Source: an uncultured Bacteroidales bacterium (GTDB lineage: Bacteria; Bacteroidota; Bacteroidia; Bacteroidales; Tenuifilaceae). From it: a stretch of 16,096 nucleotides of DNA. A model generated the notes under the pieces. It saw nothing but the letters and a program-made list of their open reading frames with translations, made no database searches and had not been told where the DNA came from. The translations under genes were made by a program, and so were the position numbers. Positions 7,259-14,431 of the stretch are shown in pieces (the stretch's first letter is position 1; each line of letters opens with the position of its first letter). Location of the stretch: assembly GCA_937915475.1 (NCBI GenBank), contig CALGIR010000275.1, forward strand, positions 1-16,096, read 5' to 3'.

Positions 7259-7313
7259 AATGAAGTGTTAGAATGCTAGTTTGAGCGCCTTGCCTGCTAG
7301 TTTATGCTTCATT
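7259..7313 (+). repeat. Imperfect hairpin with internal direct repeat in the GT2-pfk spacer
   Basis: AATGAAG (7259-7265) pairs with CTTCATT (7307-7313). Inside lies a 9-bp direct repeat TGCTAGTTT (7274-7282 and 7295-7303) at a 21-bp period. There is no clear T-run after it. It may be a weak transcription end for the GT2 operon or a two-turn protein-binding site upstream of the phosphofructokinase gene; neither can be decided from sequence. Confidence 0.3.
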
Positions 7314-7448
7314 TATAATCAAACGTTTGCGTCAAAAAAACGATATCTGTTATACTCTTTGAACTTATCTATTTTTTTTACACTAAATTTAGCACTGAAC
7401 TTTGCACTTCGAAGTAAAGGGTTTTTATAGCACTAAAACGATACAACT

Positions 7449-8654
7449 ATGGTAAATGAAACTAAATCAAAAGGGGTAATTGCAATTTTAACTGGCGGTG
7501 GTGATGTACCTGGCCTTAATCCTGCAATTAGAGCGGTAACTATTCGCGCTTTGCGCGAGGGGTATCAGGTTGTAGGTATTCGCAGAGGCTGGGCGGGTTT
7601 AATTGAAATTGTACGCGATAAGGATGCTGATAATAGCCATTGCTATGAATGTCTAACCGAGGGAAGGGTTAATAAAGCATTCCGAACAGGAGGAACTTTC
7701 CTGCACACCTCGCGAACAAATCCCTCAAAGGTCTCTAAGGATAATGTTCCCATTCATCTACAGGATAAGTATAAAAAGGACGTAAATGACCTTACTTCCG
7801 AGGTAATTAAAAACCTCGATTTTGTGGGTATAGATTATCTTATTCCTATTGGAGGTGACGATACCCTTAGCTATGCGGTGCGCCTATACCAGGAGGGGAG
7901 AAAGGTGATTGCTATTCCGAAAACAATGGATAACGATGTTCCAGGAACTGATTACTGCATAGGCTTTAGTACTTGTATTACTCGTACAATTGCCATGACT
8001 GATATACTTCGTACCTCAGCAGGTTCGCACGAGCGTATACTTGTTATGGAGGTTTTTGGTCGCTATGCAGGTTTTACGGCTATGCTTCCCACAATGGCAG
8101 GTGTTGCAAATCGCTGTGTAATCCCTGAGCATAAGTTTGACATTGATTTGCTTACCGAGCTATTGGTTGATGATAGACACAGAAACCCAAGCAACTACTC
8201 ATCAGTGATGGTTAGTGAGGGTGCCATATTTAAGGGTATGGATAAAATGGTTTTTGAAGGAGCGGAACTTGATGCCTATGGTCATGCAAAACTCGGGGGA
8301 ATTGGTGATGTTATCTCTCAAAAAATAAAAGAGTTAACTCCTAAGTATAATAAAGGGAAAAGGATTAATACCATTACTCAAAAACTAGGTTATTTGGTAA
8401 GGGGAGGCGAGCCCGATGCCATCGACTCAATTGTTCCTATGGCATTTGGAAACCTTGCGCTTGACCTTATTTTAAGTGGAGTACACGGAAGGTTGATAGT
8501 ACTTAAGAATGGTCGTTACGACAATATGCCCATAGATGTTGTAGTTAGTAAAAAGAAGATTGTAAATGTTGATAAGCACTACAATATTGAGCGCCTACGC
8601 CCATATTACAAGAAATTTGAGATGCTTCCGCTTTTTATAATGACTAACGAGTAG
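7449..8654 (+). CDS. 6-phosphofructokinase, with pyrophosphate-dependent signature
   Basis: The 401-residue protein is a PfkA-family phosphofructokinase, phosphorylating fructose 6-phosphate to fructose 1,6-bisphosphate in the cytoplasm. Motifs run in family order: GGGDVPGLN (16-24), GGDDT (135-139), PKTMDNDVPGTD (157-168) with catalytic D161, SAGSHERI, and MEVFGRYAGF, which binds the sugar phosphate. In E. coli ATP-PFK the residues matching D138 and K158 are Gly104 and Gly124. Asp at the first position blocks the ATP alpha-phosphate, and the Asp/Lys pair is the established marker of PPi-dependent enzymes. I therefore predict PPi as phosphoryl donor, which would make the step reversible. The length is greater than the 320 of E. 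coli PfkA and fits the longer PPi-type and group III enzymes. A strong terminator follows, so the gene is probably monocistronic. Confidence 0.93.
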   Translation: MVNETKSKGVIAILTGGGDVPGLNPAIRAVTIRALREGYQVVGIRRGWAGLIEIVRDKDADNSHCYECLTEGRVNKAFRTGGTFLHTSRTNPSKVSKDNVPIHLQDKYKKDVNDLTSEVIKNLDFVGIDYLIPIGGDDTLSYAVRLYQEGRKVIAIPKTMDNDVPGTDYCIGFSTCITRTIAMTDILRTSAGSHERILVMEVFGRYAGFTAMLPTMAGVANRCVIPEHKFDIDLLTELLVDDRHRNPSNYSSVMVSEGAIFKGMDKMVFEGAELDAYGHAKLGGIGDVISQKIKELTPKYNKGKRINTITQKLGYLVRGGEPDAIDSIVPMAFGNLALDLILSGVHGRLIVLKNGRYDNMPIDVVVSKKKIVNVDKHYNIERLRPYYKKFEMLPLFIMTNE

Positions 8655-8674
8655 CCAATCTATTTTAAGATTAG

Positions 8675-8716
8675 TGGCCTTTTACTACGCTTTGCTGGTA
8701 AAAGGCCATTTTTTTT
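8675..8716 (+). terminator. Intrinsic terminator of the phosphofructokinase gene
   Basis: TGGCCTTTTAC (8675-8685) and GTAAAAGGCCA (8698-8708) form a perfect 11-bp stem with a 12-nt loop, followed by eight T (8709-8716). The hairpin begins 20 bp after the stop codon. There is no T-run on the opposite strand, so it acts in one direction. Confidence 0.93.
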
Positions 8717-8824
8717 GGCTGATGTTTAGCGGTTTACTTTATCTGCAAATAGTAATAAACCCTTTTTGATGGATTACGAGATTCTATACATTACACAAAC
8801 GGAATGTTTACTCTTTTGAATATA

Positions 8825-8838
8825 GTAAATTGATTTAC
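8825..8838. repeat. Short palindrome between the converging pfk and trmJ-like genes
   Basis: GTAAAT-TG-ATTTAC is a perfect 6-bp dyad with a 2-base centre, lying 35 bp beyond the stop codon of the minus-strand methyltransferase. It is AT-rich, lacks a T-run on either strand and is too tight for a stable RNA hairpin. The rest of the 156-bp spacer after the pfk terminator shows no gene. Confidence 0.25.
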
Positions 8839-8872
8839 CTAAGCGTAAGGCATCTACGGTTAGATTGTTAGT

Positions 8873-9580
8873 TTAGCAATTACGGTTATCAATTACCTCT
8901 TCAATTTTTGAAATTATTGAATGTAGCAGATTAACATCCTCATTGCTTATCTCGCTAAGGCGCTCAATAACCCGCCCATGGACTAGGTTTTGCTCTGTTA
9001 TGCTGATGGAATTTAGTAGTGCAATTACTCTATCCTTCAGTGGTTTAAACCCATGGTTATCAATCCCTTTTTTGCTTGTAATTTTGTTCAGATTTTGTTT
9101 TGCAGCTAAAGGCGATAGCGTATAGGCAAATACCATAACAGCCTGCGATAGGTTTAATGATGGATAGGGTTTTGGGATGTCTACTGCGGACACTCTATCG
9201 CATAGGGCAATATCATCGTTTGATAAACCCGATTCTTCACGTCCAAAAATAATGGCCAACGACGAGATTATCTTCCTTTTGTTTTCAATAAAACTAAGCA
9301 GTTCAGTACTGTTTATCATATTTTGTTTAACCCATCTATCTTTTGCCGATGTGGCTATGGTAAAGTCAATACCCTGAATAGCCTCACCAAGTGAATTGTA
9401 CACCTTGGCGTTTGTAAGTATATCGTGAGAACCGTGAGCAAGCATTAACGATTTATGGCCTAGGTAGTCACAGGGGTTTACAAGCCTTAAATCAGTGAAC
9501 CCCATAGTTTTAATAGCTCGTGCAGTTGCTCCAACATTTTCAGGTACTGATGGTTCAACCAGAATAAAAGTAGTATTCAT
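8873..9580 (-). CDS. TrmJ/LasT-like SPOUT RNA 2'-O-methyltransferase
   Basis: The 235-residue protein carries the three SpoU/TrmH motifs in order. Motif 1 is P13-E-N-V-G-A-T-A-R21 (PENVGATARAIKTMGF), motif 2 is FGREESGLSNDD (112-123), and motif 3 is SLNLSQAVMVFAYTL (141-155), which forms the trefoil knot and binds S-adenosylmethionine. The N-terminal start MNTTFILVEPSVPENVG and the C-terminal helical extension (about 165-235) resemble TrmJ, which methylates the 2'-OH of position 32 in tRNAs. A closely related LasT-type enzyme with another RNA target cannot be excluded. The gene follows the metallopeptidase gene on the same strand, but an intrinsic terminator separates them, so it probably has its own promoter in the short spacer; none is obvious to me. 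Confidence 0.87.
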   Translation of the reverse strand: MNTTFILVEPSVPENVGATARAIKTMGFTDLRLVNPCDYLGHKSLMLAHGSHDILTNAKVYNSLGEAIQGIDFTIATSAKDRWVKQNMINSTELLSFIENKRKIISSLAIIFGREESGLSNDDIALCDRVSAVDIPKPYPSLNLSQAVMVFAYTLSPLAAKQNLNKITSKKGIDNHGFKPLKDRVIALLNSISITEQNLVHGRVIERLSEISNEDVNLLHSIISKIEEVIDNRNC

Positions 9581-9597
9581 TTTTTGCTGTTATATGC

Positions 9598-9637
9598 AAA
9601 AAAACGGTGAGCCGAATATTGTTGATACTCGGCTCAC
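9598..9637 (-). terminator. Intrinsic terminator of the metallopeptidase gene
   Basis: GTGAGCCGA (9607-9615) and TCGGCTCAC (9629-9637) form a perfect 9-bp GC-rich stem with a 13-nt loop. In minus-strand sense the hairpin is followed by CG and then seven T (plus-strand A run 9598-9604). It lies 18 bp after the stop codon of the upstream gene and just before the methyltransferase start. Confidence 0.88.
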
Positions 9638-9654
9638 TGTTTCAGCGTATTATA

Positions 9655-11700
9655 TTACAGAACCACCTTTAATGCTTCTTCGGCAGCATTCAAGGTGGGC
9701 TCAATGGAGAGAGGTGTACCAACTGCTCCATTCATCCATAGCTGAGGGATTATTTTGCCTTGTTCAAAAATACGTTGTACCTCGTTGGCAAAATTTTTAT
9801 CGGCAATCTGCTGCTCAAGCTGAAAATCGATAAGGTGACCTATGGGATATGCAGAAAGGTATAGGGGGCTGCTAATCATATGGCTGTAGATAGCCAGAAT
9901 TGGCTCATCGGTGCTACCAAAAACATCGGCATAGTATTTATTCCACACATCTTTGGCAATGCTAATTGTTGCCTCTTTTAACTGTTCGGGCGTTGCATTG
10001 GGGTTGCTGTATAGCCAACGCCACAGGTTAATGTCAACTAGCGAAACGCCCATAATCTCATAGCTACTCCAAAGGTTATCCAATGCTAAAAGGTGCGATT
10101 TCATTGTGTTGTTATCCTTTATTCCGAGCACATCCAAATCGCGCTTTTGGAAAACAAATGCCAAAGCTTCGGTAAATGCGGTATTAGGCACTCCTCTAAG
10201 CATATAGTAATCAACATCGTGTAGGGTAATGGTTTGCTCAACAGTATGCCCAAACTCGTGCATAGCAATGTTAAACCCTTTGTAGTCCATACCATCCTTA
10301 CCAATGCGGGTGCGGAGTAAGGCAACATCGCTTCGCATGGCTCCACCCCAAGCATGCCCAGCGCCACGGCTACCTTCAACAACAATTTTACTTTGCAAAA
10401 AGTTTGCCTTCTCTTTACTCCATCCCAATGTGGTTAGGATGTTTGGAATTTCGTTCTGGTAGGCTTTAGCCGAAGTAAATCTCTTGGCAACCACATTGTC
10501 GAGGGTTTGAGCGGATATACTGCTCCTGCTCTTAAATCCATCGTACCAAATATCGAAAGGCTTAAGTGGGCGACCCAGCCTTTGGCTGATTAGTTTACCC
10601 GCATCCCTAACCTGTTGCGAAGAGGCAAAGTCGATGAAGAGTTGTTCTACCTCTTCAACGGGTATTTCATAGTTCCCCTCAAAGGTTTGCTGAATTAGGG
10701 TAGGCATGGTTGGATTAAACTCGTCCATTTTCTGGGTTGCACCAAATAGGTTTAAGAGGTGCTCATATCTAGTGTTAGGCTCGGGAGTACTGCTAACCGC
10801 TTTGCCATCTTGTGTAACATCGTTGCTATAGGGTTTCCATATATATTCGGGGTTATTGATAACCATCTCTGGAATAGATTGATCAATAATCCGTTTCATT
10901 ACTTGGTAAACCATTTGTTGAGCCTCAAGCCCTTCTATACCATTTGCATATTGTGATTTTAGCTCGTCGCGAAGACCCCAGTGGGTAATCAGCTTCATGC
11001 CATCGGGGAATAGTTGTTCATCGTTGTCGCTTCGTAGTTCGCTCATACAGATGTTGTACGAATCGATATAAGCGTCGGCATTGGTGCTAATTTGCGAATA
11101 GTTTTGTACGAGTTCTGCAGGTACGCGTGAAGTGAAAATATCGCCCATCCGAGCGAATGCCCACTCTTTACGAGTCCATTTTGGTCCAAACTCTGTCTTT
11201 TCTTTAAGACTATATGTAGGGAAGTTTAGTGTGGTTACAAAGGCAATGCGGTTGGTAAAAAGATCTTCTGTAAGATGTGCAGATGGACTAAAACCTCCAA
11301 ACATCATGTCTATAGGCGTAATGGGACCCATATCGAGATGAAGTGGTCGCATTAAATCCTTTGTAATACGCAAAAAATTTCCAAAGAGAACCTCATAGCC
11401 TGTCGATAGCTTATTGAATAGTATTTCTAAATCATTATCGTTGGCAATAAAGTTGTCGTTACAGAACGAGGTGAACTCATCAGCATTTCCATCACCCTCT
11501 CTCCATAGGGTTGCAGCTTGGTTAACTCCACGTTCAATTCTGAATAGGGCATTATCACCATGTTGATCAACCAGCTCGTCGATAGTTTTATCGATTATGG
11601 TTTGAGGTATCGGGCTACCTGTGAAGCCTTGCTTTGCTTGTTTACAATTAGTCATGGTTAGTAGCAAAGGGATTGCTAGTAAAATAGTTAAACGTTTCAT
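9655..11700 (-). CDS. Lipoprotein zinc metallopeptidase, gluzincin distantly related to family M3
   Basis: The 681-residue protein starts with a lipoprotein-type signal peptide (MKRLTILLAIPLLLTMTNC, Cys19), so it should be a lipid-anchored envelope protein. The catalytic centre is HEFGH (481-485). E511 in AFTEALAF lies 26 residues after the second His, nearly the spacing of family M3 (thimet oligopeptidase, HEFGH and a Glu 25 residues on, in a similar F-x-E-A context). Upstream GAGHAWGG (about 450) and the following strand are also M3-like in position. The rest of the protein is long, mostly helical, and not recognisable to me as a standard M3 oligopeptidase, so the family name is tentative. 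Likely role: cleavage of peptides in the periplasm or at the outer membrane. It is 25 bp downstream of the aminotransferase gene and probably co-transcribed, and ends at a clear terminator. Confidence 0.78.
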   Translation of the reverse strand: MKRLTILLAIPLLLTMTNCKQAKQGFTGSPIPQTIIDKTIDELVDQHGDNALFRIERGVNQAATLWREGDGNADEFTSFCNDNFIANDNDLEILFNKLSTGYEVLFGNFLRITKDLMRPLHLDMGPITPIDMMFGGFSPSAHLTEDLFTNRIAFVTTLNFPTYSLKEKTEFGPKWTRKEWAFARMGDIFTSRVPAELVQNYSQISTNADAYIDSYNICMSELRSDNDEQLFPDGMKLITHWGLRDELKSQYANGIEGLEAQQMVYQVMKRIIDQSIPEMVINNPEYIWKPYSNDVTQDGKAVSSTPEPNTRYEHLLNLFGATQKMDEFNPTMPTLIQQTFEGNYEIPVEEVEQLFIDFASSQQVRDAGKLISQRLGRPLKPFDIWYDGFKSRSSISAQTLDNVVAKRFTSAKAYQNEIPNILTTLGWSKEKANFLQSKIVVEGSRGAGHAWGGAMRSDVALLRTRIGKDGMDYKGFNIAMHEFGHTVEQTITLHDVDYYMLRGVPNTAFTEALAFVFQKRDLDVLGIKDNNTMKSHLLALDNLWSSYEIMGVSLVDINLWRWLYSNPNATPEQLKEATISIAKDVWNKYYADVFGSTDEPILAIYSHMISSPLYLSAYPIGHLIDFQLEQQIADKNFANEVQRIFEQGKIIPQLWMNGAVGTPLSIEPTLNAAEEALKVVL

Positions 11701-11725
11701 GCTGATATTTATTTACAGATTTATA

Positions 11726-12583
11726 TTAGTTAGACTTATTTAGGTATTTAGCAGAAAGTTCGATTAAGTTCTTGCTGACTAGTTCGTCGTAGTGCTTAAT
11801 CATTTCTTGTGTTAATTTTGGGATTTTAAAGCTATGATTTCCGATTTGGGTAATGGGCAATACCTTTGGTGAGGTGCCAGTTATAAAAACACCATCAAAA
11901 CTATCTAGTTCCCTTTTGTGGATTGGTCTTTCTTGAAATGGAATTGAATTTTGTTTAGCTAAAGCAATTACCATTTTTCTGGTAACTCCTTCAAGAACAT
12001 CCTTAGACGGTGGTGTAACCAGAGTGTTATTTATTACAGCAAAAAAGTTAGAACGACTACCTTCAGTAATAAAACCCTCATCGTTAACCAAAAGTGCTTC
12101 GTGTGTTTGAGACAAGCAAATAACCTTATCAGCAGAGTGGCGTAATGCAGGGTTTTCTAGTTTTACATTTGGATTATTTCTTTTAAGTGGAATAAGTTCA
12201 GCCCTTACCCCATTTTGGTAGATCCTGGCTAGCGGATAGTTACTCTCAATGAAGTATGCTACTATTTGGTGCTTTTGCCTATCTGTTTGATCGCAGTATA
12301 GTGATATTTTTAAGTTTTTTTCCTTTACAGGGTTTCTCTTAACAAGCTCAATAATATTCTTTACTAATTGGTCTAAATCAATTTCAATACCTGAGAGTAA
12401 CGTCGATTTTTCTAGTCTGTCAACATGCTCATCTAGGAAAAGAGGGATTCCGTTGATAACCCTAATTACCTCGTAAAAGATAGTAGAGTTGTCCGGTATT
12501 TCGATGGACTTGGATTTGGGTACTTGTGAAACTTGGTTGTTTTGGATAAAAAACTCTTCTTCTTTATCAAAAAAAAATGTCAT
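11726..12583 (-). CDS. Class IV PLP-dependent aminotransferase (BCAT / D-amino acid aminotransferase / ADC lyase fold)
   Basis: The 285-residue cytoplasmic protein has the fold-type IV PLP enzyme layout. The N-terminal domain contains STIFYEVIRVINGIPLFL and DEHVDRLEKS (51-60), where the family has its H-x-x-R-L motif. K141 in NPNVKLENPALR aligns, at exact spacing from the downstream EALLVNDEG block, with the PLP-binding lysine of family members. The phosphate-binding region shows TEGSRSNFF (173-181) with E174, and the cofactor loop is ITGTSPKVLPI (234-244). The family includes branched-chain aminotransferases, D-amino acid aminotransferases and 4-amino-4-deoxychorismate lyase (PabC); the sequence alone does not decide which. 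The length fits DAAT or ADCL better than the longer BCATs (about 310-360). No pabA/pabB genes are adjacent. It lies between the unknown anchored protein (47 bp) and the metallopeptidase (25 bp). Confidence 0.85.
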   Translation of the reverse strand: MTFFFDKEEEFFIQNNQVSQVPKSKSIEIPDNSTIFYEVIRVINGIPLFLDEHVDRLEKSTLLSGIEIDLDQLVKNIIELVKRNPVKEKNLKISLYCDQTDRQKHQIVAYFIESNYPLARIYQNGVRAELIPLKRNNPNVKLENPALRHSADKVICLSQTHEALLVNDEGFITEGSRSNFFAVINNTLVTPPSKDVLEGVTRKMVIALAKQNSIPFQERPIHKRELDSFDGVFITGTSPKVLPITQIGNHSFKIPKLTQEMIKHYDELVSKNLIELSAKYLNKSN

Positions 12584-12630
12584 TGTAGTATGTTGCTAAA
12601 TGTTTAGTAAAAATATTGCTTGTTTACATG

Positions 12631-13788
12631 TTACTCTTGGGTATTGATTAACTTTTCGTGTTTTTCAACTAGTATTCTTTCAATTAAAGGGGTGTAGTAC
12701 TCACTATAGAATCTAGCCCTGTTAGTGTTGCTAAACCGGTTTAAAAAATGGTTTAGCCATTTGCCTCCAGCAAGTTTAGCAGTCCACATTTTAGCAGGAT
12801 TATCACTAAAGTTTCCGCAAAAGTAAAAGTAGTTAAGGTCAATTCCCTCAATAACAGCAGGGAATATTTCTGTTAAACCAATCTTGGTCAGAATCTCTTT
12901 CCCTTCTGGCGTTATATCTAAAGTAAAGTTAGAGTGAACAAGATTATTGCCAGGGTCAATAAACTCAAACCAATGCTCAAATATCACATTTTGCGAAACG
13001 TTGAATCTTTCGATTGATTCAGGATTAGTTTTAATGATTGGGATAGGGGAGTTTAGGTGATTTTCCAACTCTAACAGCTCTATAAGTCCATCATTATTAA
13101 TGAGTATTATGCCTGATCCCTTATTTGGACATACTCCAAGGTGCTGTGATCCGTACAGGTTTTGCATCCAAGCTGGTGGCCCATTTTTAGCTGAAACATC
13201 AAATGTTGAAAAGTACTTACCAGTCCACCCCGACCAGTTAATCCCTAATAGTTCTTCGGTTTTGGCTCTTACAAGCGCATTGGTAGGTGTGCTAAACATG
13301 TTATACTCTGCAATGGCTAGTTTTCCTTTATCAAGCATTTCCTTTAATAGCAGGTAATCGTTTTGGTTAAGTCCGCCATAAACTTTCTGTGAACGTATAG
13401 GTTTAGAACTGCCCTTGTACCATTCAAAAGAGTACACTCCATAGCAATCGGCATAAAACAGCATGTCGTAGTTAGATGCATACTCTTCTACTTCATTAAT
13501 TCTGATACTCTTAAGGTCAAAAATTTCATCTTTAAAATTAATAGGGAAAAAGCCAAAATAATCGGCCTTGTGAGAGTATTGCTTTTTGTTTGGGAGAACA
13601 TATTTGTTGTTGTTTAAAATCCACGAAAAAGATTTATGTTCATGCCTATCTATTCGAGTAACCGTTTTATCAAGAATATAAGCGTTAAGTACTTTCTTTT
13701 CTTTAATCAGCCACATAGTTTTCATGCCAATAAGTAGGAAAGCCACAATTATTATTGCTGCTCCAAATATTTTAAATAATCGTTTCAT
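12631..13788 (-). CDS. Membrane-anchored protein of unknown function
   Basis: I do not recognise a named family for this 385-residue protein. An uncleaved signal anchor or single membrane helix at about residues 7-27 follows the basic MKRLFK, so the remaining 355 residues should lie in the periplasm. Segments that look conserved and functional are DMLFYADCYGVYSFEW (108-123), YGGLNQNDY (137-145), KGKLAIAEYNMFSTPTNALV (154-173), WSGWTGKYF (185-193), GSGIILINNDGLIELLE (224-240) and YFYFCGNFSDNPA (320-332). The alternation of a hydrophobic strand ending in an acidic residue, then D-YLLLKEMLDKGK-LAIAEYN, resembles an alpha/beta glutamine-amidotransferase-like fold, but there is no clear Cys-His pair, so this is only a fold guess. 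It starts the apparent operon that leads into the aminotransferase. Neither codon use nor base composition looks foreign. Confidence 0.75.
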   Translation of the reverse strand: MKRLFKIFGAAIIIVAFLLIGMKTMWLIKEKKVLNAYILDKTVTRIDRHEHKSFSWILNNNKYVLPNKKQYSHKADYFGFFPINFKDEIFDLKSIRINEVEEYASNYDMLFYADCYGVYSFEWYKGSSKPIRSQKVYGGLNQNDYLLLKEMLDKGKLAIAEYNMFSTPTNALVRAKTEELLGINWSGWTGKYFSTFDVSAKNGPPAWMQNLYGSQHLGVCPNKGSGIILINNDGLIELLELENHLNSPIPIIKTNPESIERFNVSQNVIFEHWFEFIDPGNNLVHSNFTLDITPEGKEILTKIGLTEIFPAVIEGIDLNYFYFCGNFSDNPAKMWTAKLAGGKWLNHFLNRFSNTNRARFYSEYYTPLIERILVEKHEKLINTQE

Positions 13789-14431
13789 ACTGCTTATGGA
13801 TTGATTTATAACAATCGAAATTTACGAATAAATTTCTGATCAGTCATTCTTCTATAGGGTTTGTTTTTGCTCTATGGATAATATGACTAAATACTTATTG
13901 CTTTAACTAGCTTCGTTTTTTCTACACAATGGGGATAATGTACAACATGTATTTATTATGTAATATTGCTTATGGTTGATAGGTTCCTGATTATGAGTTG
14001 CATACGGGTTGCGTGTTTGCTTTGGCATGATATAAGCATTAGTAAAGGCGTGTTCCCCAATAACACGTTTATATAGAAAGCTGCAAACACCAGCAGCAAG
14101 GTTGCCCAGGTTCTAAGCAATATCAGCCAAGTTTGTTTGTCCAACCAGTTTTAGTCCCAGATTCAAATCGAATCTGGGCAACCTGTTTTCACTTCCTTTT
14201 CAAAGCCTCTGAAAACTCATAATAAAAGTTAAAAAAAATCTTGCTATACTTGATTTAGTGTCTGGTTGTGTGTGTAAAATGCATGTAATCAATTGCGTAA
14301 TGTAAATATACTTTGATGGGTATATGAATAAGAACTTTTCAAGAGTCTTTCACTTAAACTTTCTTTCGAAGTAAAAGTCTATACCTTTGAATAATAAAAA
14401 TCATTTTAAAAATAATTAAATAAATAGAAAA
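13789..14431. other. 643-bp divergent spacer with clustered inverted repeats
   Basis: This stretch between the divergent unknown-protein and M16 genes contains no convincing gene. It holds a run of dyads: CGTGTT/AACACG (14049-14054, 14062-14067), GCTGC/GCAGC (14080-14084, 14093-14097), the 9-bp CCCAGATTC/GAATCTGGG hairpin (14156-14164, 14170-14178), and a longer-range 11-bp pair AGGTTGCCCAG/CTGGGCAACCT (14099-14109, 14174-14184). The last two share bases 14174-14178 and cannot form together. A short minus-strand reading frame with a TTG start (13956-14144) overlaps this area but is not supported otherwise. The first 200 bp (13789-13990) and the part from 14190 to 14355 are AT-rich with nothing recognisable. 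Confidence 0.5.
14360..14389 (+). promoter_or_regulatory. Candidate promoter of the M16 peptidase gene
   Basis: TACCTTTG (14382-14389) matches the TAnnTTTG -7 box exactly. TTTC (14360-14363) is a one-mismatch -33 element with an 18-base spacer. Transcription would begin about 35-40 nt before the ATG at 14432, leaving an A-rich leader typical of Bacteroidota. Confidence 0.55.

Noticed and set aside
7326..7361. Possible promoter for the phosphofructokinase gene (TTTG at 7326 and TACTCTTTG at 7353).
   Set aside because: The -7 box has an extra base between TA and TTTG, and the spacer is 23 bases, outside the usual range.
13956..14144. Possible 62-residue minus-strand membrane peptide with a hydrophobic N-terminal half.
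   Set aside because: It starts only at TTG, overlaps several inverted repeats, has no visible promoter, and its second half is not protein-like. The hydrophobic run may be chance in AT-rich sequence.
14099..14184. tRNA-like signal: an acceptor-like pair GCCCAGG/TCTGGGC and a TTCAAAT loop.
   Set aside because: The T-stem does not pair in the correct register next to the acceptor strand, and no D-arm or anticodon arm can be drawn. The resemblance is coincidental.
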